From positions 1-17,308 of the forward strand of contig CAZIWW010000015.1 in assembly GCA_964543275.1 (NCBI GenBank): 17,308 bases of DNA. The letters are read 5' to 3'. The notes beneath the pieces are model-generated. The model ran no database searches. It saw only the letters and a program-made list of their open reading frames with translations, and was not told the origin of the DNA. Position 1 is the stretch's first letter. Every line of letters begins with the position of its first letter. Below are positions 7,069 through 14,003 of this stretch, one piece after another. Source of the DNA: CAZIWW01 sp964543275. GTDB taxonomy: Bacteria > Patescibacteriota > Minisyncoccia > Moranbacterales > UBA11712. The position numbers and the translations under genes were made by a program.

Positions 7069-7752
7069 ATGGACGAAAAAAATCAAAACAACAAGTTTCA
7101 ACTCCTTAAAAGCGAGCAGTGCAGCACCGTGGACGAGCTGTTGGACAAAAGTCAGCCGTGCCCGGCTTATTATCTCCTTCTAGTTCTATCTTCGCTTATC
7201 ATCGGTTGCGGATTAATTTTGACTAACGCGGCTATTGTTATCGGCGGGATGATTATTACTCCGGTTCTAACACCGCTTATTAGTATCGCTCTCGGAATTT
7301 CCGTCGGAAAAATTCAACTCCTTAAGCATGTAAGCTTTTTTCTCCTGAAGTCTTTTCTGATCATCGTGTTGGGCGGTCTGATTCTGGCTTTTATTTTCGG
7401 CCAGCCAGCCTCGGGTTTTATTTTCGAAAATACCGCCGGAACCGCCGTGCTTTATTTTATTGTAGCTTTAGCCTCCGGCGCCGCGGCTTCCTTCGCTTGG
7501 GCTAAAAAAGATGTTTCCGACATCCTGCCCGGCATTGCCATTTCAGTAGCCGTGGTCCCGCCATTGAGCCTGGTCGGTATTGGGTTAAGCGCTCTGGACA
7601 GCAACATTACTCGTTTTTACTTTCTGGTTTTCCTGCTTAACACACTCGGCGTCATCATTGGCGGACTAGTCACTTTCTCACTTCTCAAATTTCACAAAGT
7701 GGAGAAGAAAATCGATCAAGAAATTAAGAATAATTATATGAAAAAGAAATAA
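7069..7752 (+). CDS. DUF389 family membrane protein
   Basis: 227 residues. After a soluble N-terminal ~32 residues come about six membrane spans. The family signature is clear: NAAIVIGGMIITPVLTPL at 53-70 and GIAISVAVVPPLSLVGIGL at 155-173, the two conserved membrane blocks of the DUF389 / TIGR00341-like family. Function is not established; members are integral membrane proteins sometimes discussed as transporters. This is a short version with little beyond the membrane core, ending in a basic tail (KKIDQEIKNNYMKKK). The next gene starts 5 bases after its stop, so both are likely cotranscribed from the leaderless promoter directly in front. Confidence 0.85.
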   Translation: MDEKNQNNKFQLLKSEQCSTVDELLDKSQPCPAYYLLLVLSSLIIGCGLILTNAAIVIGGMIITPVLTPLISIALGISVGKIQLLKHVSFFLLKSFLIIVLGGLILAFIFGQPASGFIFENTAGTAVLYFIVALASGAAASFAWAKKDVSDILPGIAISVAVVPPLSLVGIGLSALDSNITRFYFLVFLLNTLGVIIGGLVTFSLLKFHKVEKKIDQEIKNNYMKKK

Positions 7753-7757
7753 AAAAC

Positions 7758-8141
7758 ATGCTGAAAGTAAACATCAACTCCAACGGCTCGCTTGACCGGA
7801 AAGCGGAGATCCAGCTGTATAAGTTTTACGTAGCCGAAGTATTTCTCGGAATTATTTCTTTGATCGGATCGACGGCGCTTATTCTTTTTCTCGCGACGTC
7901 AACTTTCTCATTTAGCTCCAGTCCTTCTGAAATTTCTTTTCCAATACTGCTGACTATTCTGGTCGTTGATTTTATTTTAGGACTGGCTTGCTTAATCTTG
8001 GGCATCATCGGACTTAAAAAAACAAGAAGCAGGCCGACTTTAATTTTAGGAATTATCATCTCTATTGTTACCGCCGTTACCGCCCTCCCTTCAATTCTGC
8101 TCATCGCCTTCACGGTTTTGACAATAAGAGTAATCGGATGA
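7758..8141 (+). CDS. Small three-span membrane protein of unknown function
   Basis: 127 residues with a polar N-terminus and hydrophobic segments at about 27-48, 62-86 and 94-124. The segment pattern, with a short basic loop (GLKKTRSRP) between spans 2 and 3, resembles small DUF4190-like membrane proteins, but no diagnostic motif is present. It starts 5 bases after the DUF389 stop codon and is probably its operon partner. It ends with TGA at 8139-8141, one of the ordinary TGA stops showing the standard code here. Confidence 0.7.
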   Translation: MLKVNINSNGSLDRKAEIQLYKFYVAEVFLGIISLIGSTALILFLATSTFSFSSSPSEISFPILLTILVVDFILGLACLILGIIGLKKTRSRPTLILGIIISIVTAVTALPSILLIAFTVLTIRVIG

Positions 8142-8167
8142 AAATTTATGTTACAGTAAATGTGACA

Positions 8168-8212
8168 CTGACTGAACGTATAAGTTCTGTCAGCGAAGAA
8201 AGGACTTTCTTC
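8168..8212 (+). repeat. Two tandem hairpins before the GH1 gene
   Basis: Hairpin 1 pairs CTGACTGAAC (8168-8177) with GTTCTGTCAG (8184-8193) around GTATAA, with one mismatch. Hairpin 2, starting one base later, is GAAGAAAG-GA-CTTTCTTC (8195-8212), a perfect inverted repeat. Together they fill much of the 88-base gap between two genes, 17 bases before the GH1 start. They may act as a terminator/attenuator or an mRNA end-stabilising structure; a TTTT follows only at 8224-8227. TATAAG at 8179-8184 could alternatively be a -10 element. Confidence 0.55.
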
Positions 8213-8229
8213 CATAGAGCTGCTTTTAA

Positions 8230-9477
8230 ATGAAATTTAAATTTCCCGACAATTTTCTTTGGGGCGCGGCGACTTCGGCTCATCAGGTGGAAGGAAATAA
8301 TATTAACGACTGGTCGGAGTGGGAAAAGAAAAACGCCAAACGCCTGGCTGAAGAAGCCAAAACTTATTGGCAATCTTGGCAAAGAAAAAAATTCCCGGAA
8401 ATGCTGACACCGGAAAACTACATCTCTGGACGCGCTTGCGATCACTACAACCGCTACGAAGAAGATTTTAATATTGCTAGATCCCTGGGTCACAACGCTC
8501 ACCGTTTTTCCATTGAGTGGTCCCGAATTGAACCGGAAGAAGGAAAATTTAACCAAAGAGAGATTGAGCATTATCAAAAAGTTTTGGAAGCGCTGCAAAA
8601 AAGAAATATCAAGCCCTTCGTGACTCTATGGCATTTCACTAATCCGCTTTGGCTCGCCAAAATAGGCGGTTTGAAAAATAGAAAATTCCCATATTATTTT
8701 ACGCGTTACGCAAAATTCGCGGTTTCAAACCTGCACGACTTGGCAGATAATTGGATAACCCTTAATGAACCTACTGTTGTAATTTCAAACTCGTTTTTAA
8801 AAGGAAAATGGCCTCCACAGAAAAAAAACTGCGTTTCTTCTTTTGGATTATACAGCAACTTCGCGACCGCCCATAAGTCTGCCTATGAAGAAATTCACAA
8901 AATTTCAGATCAAATAAAAGTTGGCCTTGCTAATATGCTTATATTCCTGGAACCATACCGAAAAAATTCTATTCTTGATCGTCTTTCCGTCAGCGCGTTT
9001 CAATACTTCTCCAACAAAAAAATGCTTAATATAACTAAAGATTATCATGACTTTCTGGCAGTAAATTTCTACTTTCATAATAGAACTAAATTTCCCGCCA
9101 AAATTAAAAACGAAAATAAAGAAGTATCCGACTTGGGCTGGGAAATTTATCCAGAAGGAATTTATCATATTTTAAAAGACTTAAAGAAATACAATCTGCC
9201 AATTTACATCACCGAAAACGGTTTGGCCAACGCCGAAGATGAAAAACGGGAAAAATTTATTCAAGATCATTTATGCTGGATTCATAAAGCTATCCAAGAA
9301 GGAATTAACGTTAAAGGATATTTTCATTGGTCGCTTTTGGATAACTTTGAATGGGATAAAGGCTTTTGGCCAAGATTTGGATTAGTGGAAGTTGATTACA
9401 AAACCCTAGAACGAAAAATCCGCCCAAGCGCTTACGAATACGCTAAAATATGCGGAGGAAATGGGCTAGAAGCTTAG
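8230..9477 (+). CDS. Glycoside hydrolase family 1 beta-glycosidase
   Basis: 415 residues, slightly short of the ~440-470 typical for GH1, and covering the whole (beta/alpha)8 barrel. N-terminal FLWGAATSAHQVEG (9-22) carries the sugar-binding Gln19. Other signatures are RFSIEWSRI (92-100), TLWHFTNP (132-139), the acid/base TLNEP (E180), the nucleophile ITENG (E329) and FHWSLLDNFEW (365-375) of the sugar pocket. There is no signal peptide, so it is cytosolic and would hydrolyse beta-linked di- or oligosaccharides (beta-glucosides or beta-galactosides) by retention. The aglycone side is lineage-specific: an insertion at 30-66 (KKNAKRLAEEAKTYWQSWQR) and a shortened middle region. No Shine-Dalgarno is visible. 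It opens a sugar cassette with the transporter, second glycosidase and ROK kinase that follow. Confidence 0.95.
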   Translation: MKFKFPDNFLWGAATSAHQVEGNNINDWSEWEKKNAKRLAEEAKTYWQSWQRKKFPEMLTPENYISGRACDHYNRYEEDFNIARSLGHNAHRFSIEWSRIEPEEGKFNQREIEHYQKVLEALQKRNIKPFVTLWHFTNPLWLAKIGGLKNRKFPYYFTRYAKFAVSNLHDLADNWITLNEPTVVISNSFLKGKWPPQKKNCVSSFGLYSNFATAHKSAYEEIHKISDQIKVGLANMLIFLEPYRKNSILDRLSVSAFQYFSNKKMLNITKDYHDFLAVNFYFHNRTKFPAKIKNENKEVSDLGWEIYPEGIYHILKDLKKYNLPIYITENGLANAEDEKREKFIQDHLCWIHKAIQEGINVKGYFHWSLLDNFEWDKGFWPRFGLVEVDYKTLERKIRPSAYEYAKICGGNGLEA

Positions 9478-9522
9478 TCGCGCATTTCGCGTCATACCCC
9501 AGCATTGAACGTTAAGAAGAAA

Positions 9523-9528
9523 TATAAT
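9523..9528 (+). promoter_or_regulatory. Possible -10 element for the transporter-glycosidase-kinase operon
   Basis: TATAAT lies 49 bases before the ATG at 9578, in the 100-base gap after GH1. The only -35-like sequence (TTGAAC, 9505-9510) is too close at 12 bases, so the promoter would be -35-poor or regulated. The same gap begins with the GC-rich inverted repeat CGCG-CATTT-CGCG. Confidence 0.4.
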
Positions 9529-9577
9529 ACCCCCTTCCGTCTCTAGCTGAAGCGCTTAGAATTTTGGACTTAACGAT

Positions 9578-10477
9578 ATGTGGATTTTCATCGCTGTTGC
9601 AGGATATTCTTTTTTAGCCTTTGAATCCGTGGCAAGCAAATTCTTGCTCGCCGGAAGACTAAAAAGCTGGCAGCTCTACACATTTTACATTGGTTTTTTC
9701 TCCGTCTTTAGTTTGATTCTTACTCCCTTCGGATTGCAATGGCGGGGAACCATGCCGTTTACACTTTCTCTCTTTTCGGGAGTCATTTTCTATTTGTCCC
9801 TAGTCCTGCTTTTCCAATCACTGCTCACCTCTTCAACAACGAGAGTTTACATATTATACGGGACAGTTACAACTCTGGGAACATTGGTTCTGGCTAAAAT
9901 ATTTCTCCGGGAAAATGCTTCATTTCAAGAAATTCTGGGCATCTTCTTTCTGATCGGCGGAGGAATATTGATATCGTTTAAATTTTACCGGTCCAGATTT
10001 TTCTCCAACTACCAAAAAACGATTGCCGCCGGACTGCTAGCCGCGCTTTCTTTAGTAATTCTTAAATACGCCTATGGCGAGCAAAATTTTGTCAGCGGGT
10101 ATATTATAAGTCGGATGGGAATTTTCGCGACAGCGCTGCTATCCTTGACTATTCCTTCATTCCGCGAAGTCATTGCTCGCAACATACGCCAACGCAAGAA
10201 AAAAGAAAACTTATTCAATTTAGCCGGAACGGTAGGCGCCAAGACGCTGGCCGGCATCGGCACGCTTCTTATTCATTACAGTATTTTTCTGGGAAACGTT
10301 ACTGTTGTAAACGCGCTTGTTTCAACCCAATACGCGCTTATTTTTATTTTCTCAATTATTTTTTCGCTTTACTTGAAAAAAATTTTTGTGGAACGCCTTA
10401 CCTGGTCAAACACTCTCATTAAAACAGTCGGTATCGTTCTGGTCGCTGTCGGCACAGCGCTGGTAACCACTATGTGA
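9578..10477 (+). CDS. EamA-like (drug/metabolite transporter superfamily) membrane protein
   Basis: 299 residues with about ten hydrophobic spans in two similar halves, the EamA plan (five spans each). The end of the first half (RVYILYGTVTTLGTLVLAKI then FLREN...ILGIFFLIGGGILI, about 89-136) and of the second (NALVSTQYALIFIFSIIFSL ... TVGIVLVAVGTAL, about 245-296) show the usual helix-4/helix-5 pattern with an acidic residue after span 4. A basic loop (RQRKKKEN, 204-211) divides the second half. Substrates of the superfamily vary widely; neighbours suggest a sugar or sugar derivative, but this is inference. The following glycosidase gene starts 17 bases after its stop. Confidence 0.82.
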   Translation: MWIFIAVAGYSFLAFESVASKFLLAGRLKSWQLYTFYIGFFSVFSLILTPFGLQWRGTMPFTLSLFSGVIFYLSLVLLFQSLLTSSTTRVYILYGTVTTLGTLVLAKIFLRENASFQEILGIFFLIGGGILISFKFYRSRFFSNYQKTIAAGLLAALSLVILKYAYGEQNFVSGYIISRMGIFATALLSLTIPSFREVIARNIRQRKKKENLFNLAGTVGAKTLAGIGTLLIHYSIFLGNVTVVNALVSTQYALIFIFSIIFSLYLKKIFVERLTWSNTLIKTVGIVLVAVGTALVTTM

Positions 10478-10494
10478 ATTGAATAATTAATCCT

Positions 10495-11520
10495 ATGAGA
10501 CTCTTGCGTTGGATTGCCAAGTTAATAATCACTCTTCTTGTTATAGCGACTATCCTCATCGCCGCGGTTTTTATTCTTTTTAATTGGCCGGTGAAAGATA
10601 AAAACGACCAGATGCGGCTGGGAGTTTCTTTCTCTTCAATTTACGCTCAAGACATTGGTTTAGACTGGAAGGAAACCTATCTGGCGATTCTTGACGATTT
10701 ACTAGTCGAAAAAATTCGGCTGGCGGCTTACTGGAATAAAATAGAAAAAGAAAAAGGAGTCTATGATTTTTCCCAGCTTGATTGGCAATTGGAGGAAGCG
10801 CGAAAAAGAAATGTTGAAGTTGCGCTGGCTTTTGGCATTAAATCCCCTCGCTGGCCGGAGTGCTTTATTCCCGAGTTTTATAAAGATGATAAAATTAAAA
10901 GAGAGAAAGCTTTGCTGAAATATGAGAAAGAGTTGATTGAGAGATATAAAGATTTTGAAAATATCACTCTGTGGCAGGTGGAAAACGAGCCTTTTCTCCC
11001 TTTCTTTGGAAAATGTCCTCCCGGCTCCATCGACAGCCAGCTTGTGGATCAAGAGATTGCGCAACTTAAGAAACTTGATTCCTCGCGGCCGATAATGGTA
11101 ACCGACAGCGGGGAATTAAGCCTTTGGCACCAAGCGGCTAAGCGATCTGATGTTTTCGGCACCACGCTTTACCGCATCATTTACAAACCGCCCATTGGCT
11201 ATTTTAAATATCCTCTAGGTCCAAATTTCTTTAGAATCAAAGCGCTGTTTATCAAATTGTTAGCCCATCAAAAAAATGTTATCATTTCAGAACTCCAAGC
11301 CGAGCCCTGGGGACCCAAATGGATAACCGAGATGTTAATCGAGGAGCAGTATAAATCAATGAATCCGGAAAAATTAAAAGAGATAGTTGAATACGCCAGA
11401 AAAACCGGTTTCCCCGAAGCCTACCTCTGGGGCGCTGAATGGTGGTATTGGCTAAAAGTTAAACATCAAGATGATAGAATGTGGGAGACGGCTAAAGAGA
11501 TTATAAACAGTAATCAGTAA
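10495..11520 (+). CDS. Membrane-anchored clan GH-A glycoside hydrolase (GH5/GH39/GH42-like)
   Basis: 341 residues. Residues 7-30 are one hydrophobic anchor after a basic N-terminus (MRLLRWIAK), so the catalytic domain should face outside. The barrel domain starts near 40 (MRLGVSFSSIY). The KIRLAAYWNKIEKEKGVYDF segment (73-92) is the characteristic strand-2 turn of clan GH-A enzymes. WQVENEP (160-166) gives the acid/base E165. IISELQAEPWG (263-273) gives the likely nucleophile E266 at the end of strand 7, and GAEWWYWL (313-320) the last substrate-lining strand. At about 300 residues the barrel is compact. The family within the clan and the substrate cannot be set from motifs. It is sandwiched between the transporter and the ROK kinase (5-base gap), fitting extracellular release of sugars for uptake. 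Confidence 0.82.
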   Translation: MRLLRWIAKLIITLLVIATILIAAVFILFNWPVKDKNDQMRLGVSFSSIYAQDIGLDWKETYLAILDDLLVEKIRLAAYWNKIEKEKGVYDFSQLDWQLEEARKRNVEVALAFGIKSPRWPECFIPEFYKDDKIKREKALLKYEKELIERYKDFENITLWQVENEPFLPFFGKCPPGSIDSQLVDQEIAQLKKLDSSRPIMVTDSGELSLWHQAAKRSDVFGTTLYRIIYKPPIGYFKYPLGPNFFRIKALFIKLLAHQKNVIISELQAEPWGPKWITEMLIEEQYKSMNPEKLKEIVEYARKTGFPEAYLWGAEWWYWLKVKHQDDRMWETAKEIINSNQ

Positions 11521-11525
11521 AAAAT

Positions 11526-12389
11526 ATGCACTACCTAGGCTTTGACATCGGCGGCTCAAGCATTAAGGCCGTCCTAATAAAAGATAAGAAAATAATCAAA
11601 TCCAGGATTGAAAAACTGCCTAGCGATTTTAAAAGTTTACTGAAGTCCATAGCTGAAATTAAAAACAAATTGGCTTCTGAAATTGACTCAAACAAGATCG
11701 GCGGCATTGGTTTTGCCGTGGCCGGCGCGCATGACTCTAAAAGAGAAAATCTGCTCATTAGTCCCAACATCGCACTATTCACAAATAATCAGCCGCTTAA
11801 AAAAATATTTAGAAAAGCTCTAGCTCCCCATACCGTCAAGATAGAAAATGACTGCAATTGTTTTCTGGTAGCTGAAAAAGAAATTGGCCAAGCTAAAAAT
11901 CTGGACAGCGCCTATTATCTAACTCTGGGCACCGGCGTGGGCGGCGCTCTGATGATTGATAAAAAATTGGTCGCCGGTTACTCCGGAGCGGCCGGCGAAG
12001 TAGGCCATATGATAATTGATCTCCAAAAAAATTTAAGTCTAGAGAATCTAGCCTCAAGTAAATTTATCAAAAAAGATCTCGGCCTTAAAGACACTTCCGG
12101 AATAATTGACAAAGCGCTCGCCGGAGACAAAAAAATTCAAAAGTCTCTCCGCAAACTCGGCAAACATCTTGGCGTTGGCGTCGCTAATATTATTAACATT
12201 ATTGATCCGCAAGCGATAATTATAAGCGGAGGCCTCGCCAAAGCTAAAAAATACATTCTGCCAGAAGTTAAGCGAAGTACGCAAAAATTCGTTATGTCGC
12301 CGCAAGCCAAAAAAACTAAAATAATTTTCAGCCGCTTGGGCCGCTGCGGAGGAGCCATCGGCGCGGCACTGCTGTTTGATTCGAAATAA
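11526..12389 (+). CDS. ROK-family sugar kinase lacking the zinc-cysteine motif
   Basis: 287 residues. The N-terminal DIGGSSIKAV (7-16) is the phosphate-1 loop; ENDCN (107-111) holds the catalytic Asp109; LGTGVGGALMIDKKLVAGYSG (134-154) binds ATP phosphates; GEVGHM (157-162) supplies the sugar-binding Glu158 and His161; IISGGLA (232-238) contacts adenosine. Typical ROK glucokinases follow the His with a CGCGxxGC zinc site; here the sequence goes straight to IDLQKNLSLENLAS with no Cys cluster, as in some ROK members. Likely reaction: ATP-dependent 6-phosphorylation of glucose or a related hexose, feeding the products of the two glycosidases into central metabolism. It is the last gene of the cassette, 5 bases after the anchored glycosidase. 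Confidence 0.9.
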   Translation: MHYLGFDIGGSSIKAVLIKDKKIIKSRIEKLPSDFKSLLKSIAEIKNKLASEIDSNKIGGIGFAVAGAHDSKRENLLISPNIALFTNNQPLKKIFRKALAPHTVKIENDCNCFLVAEKEIGQAKNLDSAYYLTLGTGVGGALMIDKKLVAGYSGAAGEVGHMIIDLQKNLSLENLASSKFIKKDLGLKDTSGIIDKALAGDKKIQKSLRKLGKHLGVGVANIINIIDPQAIIISGGLAKAKKYILPEVKRSTQKFVMSPQAKKTKIIFSRLGRCGGAIGAALLFDSK

Positions 12390-12431
12390 GAGATTCGAGG
12401 CAAAGCTTTAAATAGAGATGGATATCGAATA

Positions 12432-12475
12432 GAAGCATAAATAACGGAAGTATAAATAATTGCTGCATAAAAATT
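12432..12475. repeat. Three imperfect 15-base tandem repeats
   Basis: GAAGCATAAATAACG (12432-12446), GAAGTATAAATAATT (12447-12461) and GCTGCATAAAAATT (12462-12475) share a G..G.ATAAA.A core at a 15-base period. They lie between the kinase stop and the cyclophilin gene. They could be operator half-sites or an A/T-rich promoter region (several TATAAA-like boxes); no function is shown. Confidence 0.5.
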
Positions 12476-12499
12476 GCTATCGCAAGAAATGTGTCGTAA

Positions 12500-12526
12500 T
12501 TGTGCGCGTGCGCGCGTTGTGCGCGT
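12500..12526. repeat. Direct repeat in an alternating purine-pyrimidine GC tract
   Basis: TTGTGCGCGT occurs at 12500-12509 and again at 12517-12526. Bases 12501-12517 alternate strictly between pyrimidine and purine and are mostly CG, in sharp contrast with the A/T-rich flanks. Such tracts can adopt Z-DNA. The tract lies 30 bases before the cyclophilin start and may be part of its leader. Confidence 0.6.
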
Positions 12527-12556
12527 AAAAATACAAAACTAAAGTTACATAAAGCT

Positions 12557-13399
12557 ATGGAAGGCAAAAGCAAGAAGGTTATATTAAAGCTACGAAAAGC
12601 GGAAGCAAAGTTGAGAGATTTAAAGTTTCACCTCGAACGGAAAATAACGCAAGGAGATAAAATAAGACAATTTTTATACCAACGCATCTTGCTAATTGCC
12701 GCAGCGGCTAGCGTTATGCTGCTGGCCGGCTGCCGCATTGAAGTTCCCGGTCAAGAAGACAGGATTATAAAAGAAAACAATATTAGGGGTCTCGAGGAAA
12801 GAGAAGAAAGACAGAAAATCTCTCCAGAAAAGCTCACAGTCGTTCAGAGATACACCGCGAACCAGCAACAATCTAATGAAGAAAACGGCGCCAAACAGCC
12901 TCCGGCTATGCAGATAGATGAAAATAAAAATTATACCGCTATCTTAAAAACAAGCGAGGGAGAAATTACCATCGAGCTTAACGCCAAAGCAACTCCTAAA
13001 ACCGTAAACAATTTTGTATCCCTGTCTAGAGACAATTTTTACAACGGCACTACTTTCCATCGAGTGATTAAAGATTTTATGATCCAAGGCGGCGATCCTA
13101 ACGGCGATGGTAGCGGCGGACCCGGCTACAAATTCGACGATGAACCTTTTGAGGGAGATTATAAAAGAGGAACCGTGGCTATGGCTAACTCCGGACCCAA
13201 CACCAACGGCAGCCAGTTTTTCATAATTCACCAAGACTATGACCTGCCGAAAAATTATGTTATTTTCGGAAAAGTAATCAAAGGAATGGAAGTGGTCGAC
13301 AAAATCGCCGAAGCTGAAGTGACTATGAACGCATCTATGGAAAAATCCAAGCCAGTCAGCCCAGTGACAATTGAGTCGGTAGAGATCGTGGAAAAGTAA
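12557..13399 (+). CDS. Cyclophilin-type peptidyl-prolyl cis-trans isomerase, lipoprotein
   Basis: 280 residues from the ATG at 12557; the frame is also open back to a TTG at 12500, whose Cys/Ala/Arg-rich product looks noncoding. A basic 40-residue N-terminal stretch precedes a hydrophobic segment (43-56) ending in the lipobox LAGC (Cys59). A polar linker follows to about 125, and then the cyclophilin domain to the end. Active-site signatures: FHRV (Arg169 of the catalytic site), FMIQGGDPNGDGSGGPGYKF (174-193) and ANSGPNTNGSQFFI (210-223), then the reduced tryptophan-loop region YDLPKNYVIFGKV. It should speed proline isomerisation during folding of exported proteins on the outer face of the membrane. 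The long N-terminal extension is odd for a lipoprotein; an alternative start is discussed at 12651-12664. Confidence 0.9.
   Translation: MEGKSKKVILKLRKAEAKLRDLKFHLERKITQGDKIRQFLYQRILLIAAAASVMLLAGCRIEVPGQEDRIIKENNIRGLEEREERQKISPEKLTVVQRYTANQQQSNEENGAKQPPAMQIDENKNYTAILKTSEGEITIELNAKATPKTVNNFVSLSRDNFYNGTTFHRVIKDFMIQGGDPNGDGSGGPGYKFDDEPFEGDYKRGTVAMANSGPNTNGSQFFIIHQDYDLPKNYVIFGKVIKGMEVVDKIAEAEVTMNASMEKSKPVSPVTIESVEIVEK
12651..12664 (+). promoter_or_regulatory. Shine-Dalgarno-like AAGGAG ahead of an ATA codon inside the cyclophilin frame
   Basis: AAGGAG (12651-12656), five bases, then ATA at 12662-12664 in the cyclophilin frame. Starting there would give a 23-residue, textbook lipoprotein signal peptide (IRQFLYQRILL ... 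LAGC). ATA is a rare start codon, so this may be a mutated ATG, a true AUA start, or coincidence inside the longer coding frame. Confidence 0.3.
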
Positions 13400-13412
13400 A
13401 GCCGTGCCGTGC

Positions 13413-13418
13413 TATAAT
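13413..13418 (+). promoter_or_regulatory. Possible -10 element before the DUF5684-like gene
   Basis: TATAAT lies in the 62-base gap between the cyclophilin stop and the ATG at 13462. No -35 match is seen at 16-18 bases, so it is only a candidate. Confidence 0.35.
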
Positions 13419-13445
13419 TAAGCCGAGCGAAAAGCCAATATATTG

Positions 13446-13455
13446 AAAGGAGGTG
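13446..13455 (+). promoter_or_regulatory. Full Shine-Dalgarno sequence setting the start at 13462
   Basis: AAAGGAGGTG is an almost complete complement of the 16S rRNA 3' end and lies 8 bases (from the end of GGAGG) before ATG 13462. It overlaps the GTG at 13453, which therefore cannot be the start. Such strong sites are rare in this window. Confidence 0.85.
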
Positions 13456-13461
13456 GAACAA

Positions 13462-13896
13462 ATGGACTACACTTATAATTATGAATATTCAGTTGGGCCG
13501 GAAGCAACCGCCGGATTGGGAATACTTTCTGTTGGAATTTCTCTAGCCATATTTCTGTTTTTTGTCATCTTTTATGTTTACATGGCTGTTTGCCTTATGA
13601 AAATAGCCAAGAAAACTGGAACAGATAACGCTTGGTTTGCTTGGATTCCAATCCTAAACCTCGTCCTTATGATCCAAATTGCTCAAAAGCCAATGTGGTG
13701 GCTGATTTTCTTTCTAGTCCCGCTTTTAAATTTATTAAGCATAGTTTTTGGTATTCTGATCTGGATGGCTATCTCTGAAAGACTTGGCAAGCCTAGCTGG
13801 CTGGGAATCTTAACGATAGTGCCTATCGCCAACTTTATCATTCCAGGGTACTTGGCTTTTTCCAGCCCCGAACAGCCAGCTAATTACCAAAGCTAG
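13462..13896 (+). CDS. DUF5684-like small membrane protein
   Basis: 144 residues from the ATG chosen by the strong ribosome binding site. A Tyr-rich N-terminus (DYTYNYEY) leads to a first span at about 16-42. The conserved block MKIAKKTGTDNAWFAWIPIL (46-65) is what I associate with DUF5684/related signal-peptidase-I-neighbour membrane proteins common in Patescibacteria. Three further hydrophobic stretches follow (about 66-76, 79-107 and 111-133), with SERLGKPSWLGIL as a second conserved-looking turn. The function is unknown. It is transcribed with or just after the cyclophilin gene and is closed by the hairpin at 13948-13982. Confidence 0.75.
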   Translation: MDYTYNYEYSVGPEATAGLGILSVGISLAIFLFFVIFYVYMAVCLMKIAKKTGTDNAWFAWIPILNLVLMIQIAQKPMWWLIFFLVPLLNLLSIVFGILIWMAISERLGKPSWLGILTIVPIANFIIPGYLAFSSPEQPANYQS

Positions 13897-13947
13897 GATT
13901 AATCTTTTTTCGCGGACAAATTATTCCACAGTCAAGATTAAACTATT

Positions 13948-13982
13948 TAATAAGCCGAGGATGTGATACCCTCGGCTTATTA
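13948..13982. terminator. Hairpin between convergent genes, likely bidirectional terminator
   Basis: TAATAAGCCGAGG (13948-13960) pairs perfectly with CCTCGGCTTATTA (13970-13982) around a 9-base loop. The A/T-rich outer stem gives a short T-rich end in both directions (TTATTATT on the plus strand). It lies between the stop codons of two convergent genes. Confidence 0.8.
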
Positions 13983-14003
13983 TTGATATTGTCCTACGCT
14001 CGA

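Noticed and set aside
7826..8215. 129-residue minus-strand open frame
   Set aside because: It covers the small membrane protein that is tightly coupled to the DUF389 gene; the plus frame has ordered membrane spans.
8146..8598. 150-residue open frame on the minus strand
   Set aside because: It lies opposite the start of the GH1 gene, whose motifs are unmistakable; the minus frame has no recognisable motif and is a shadow.
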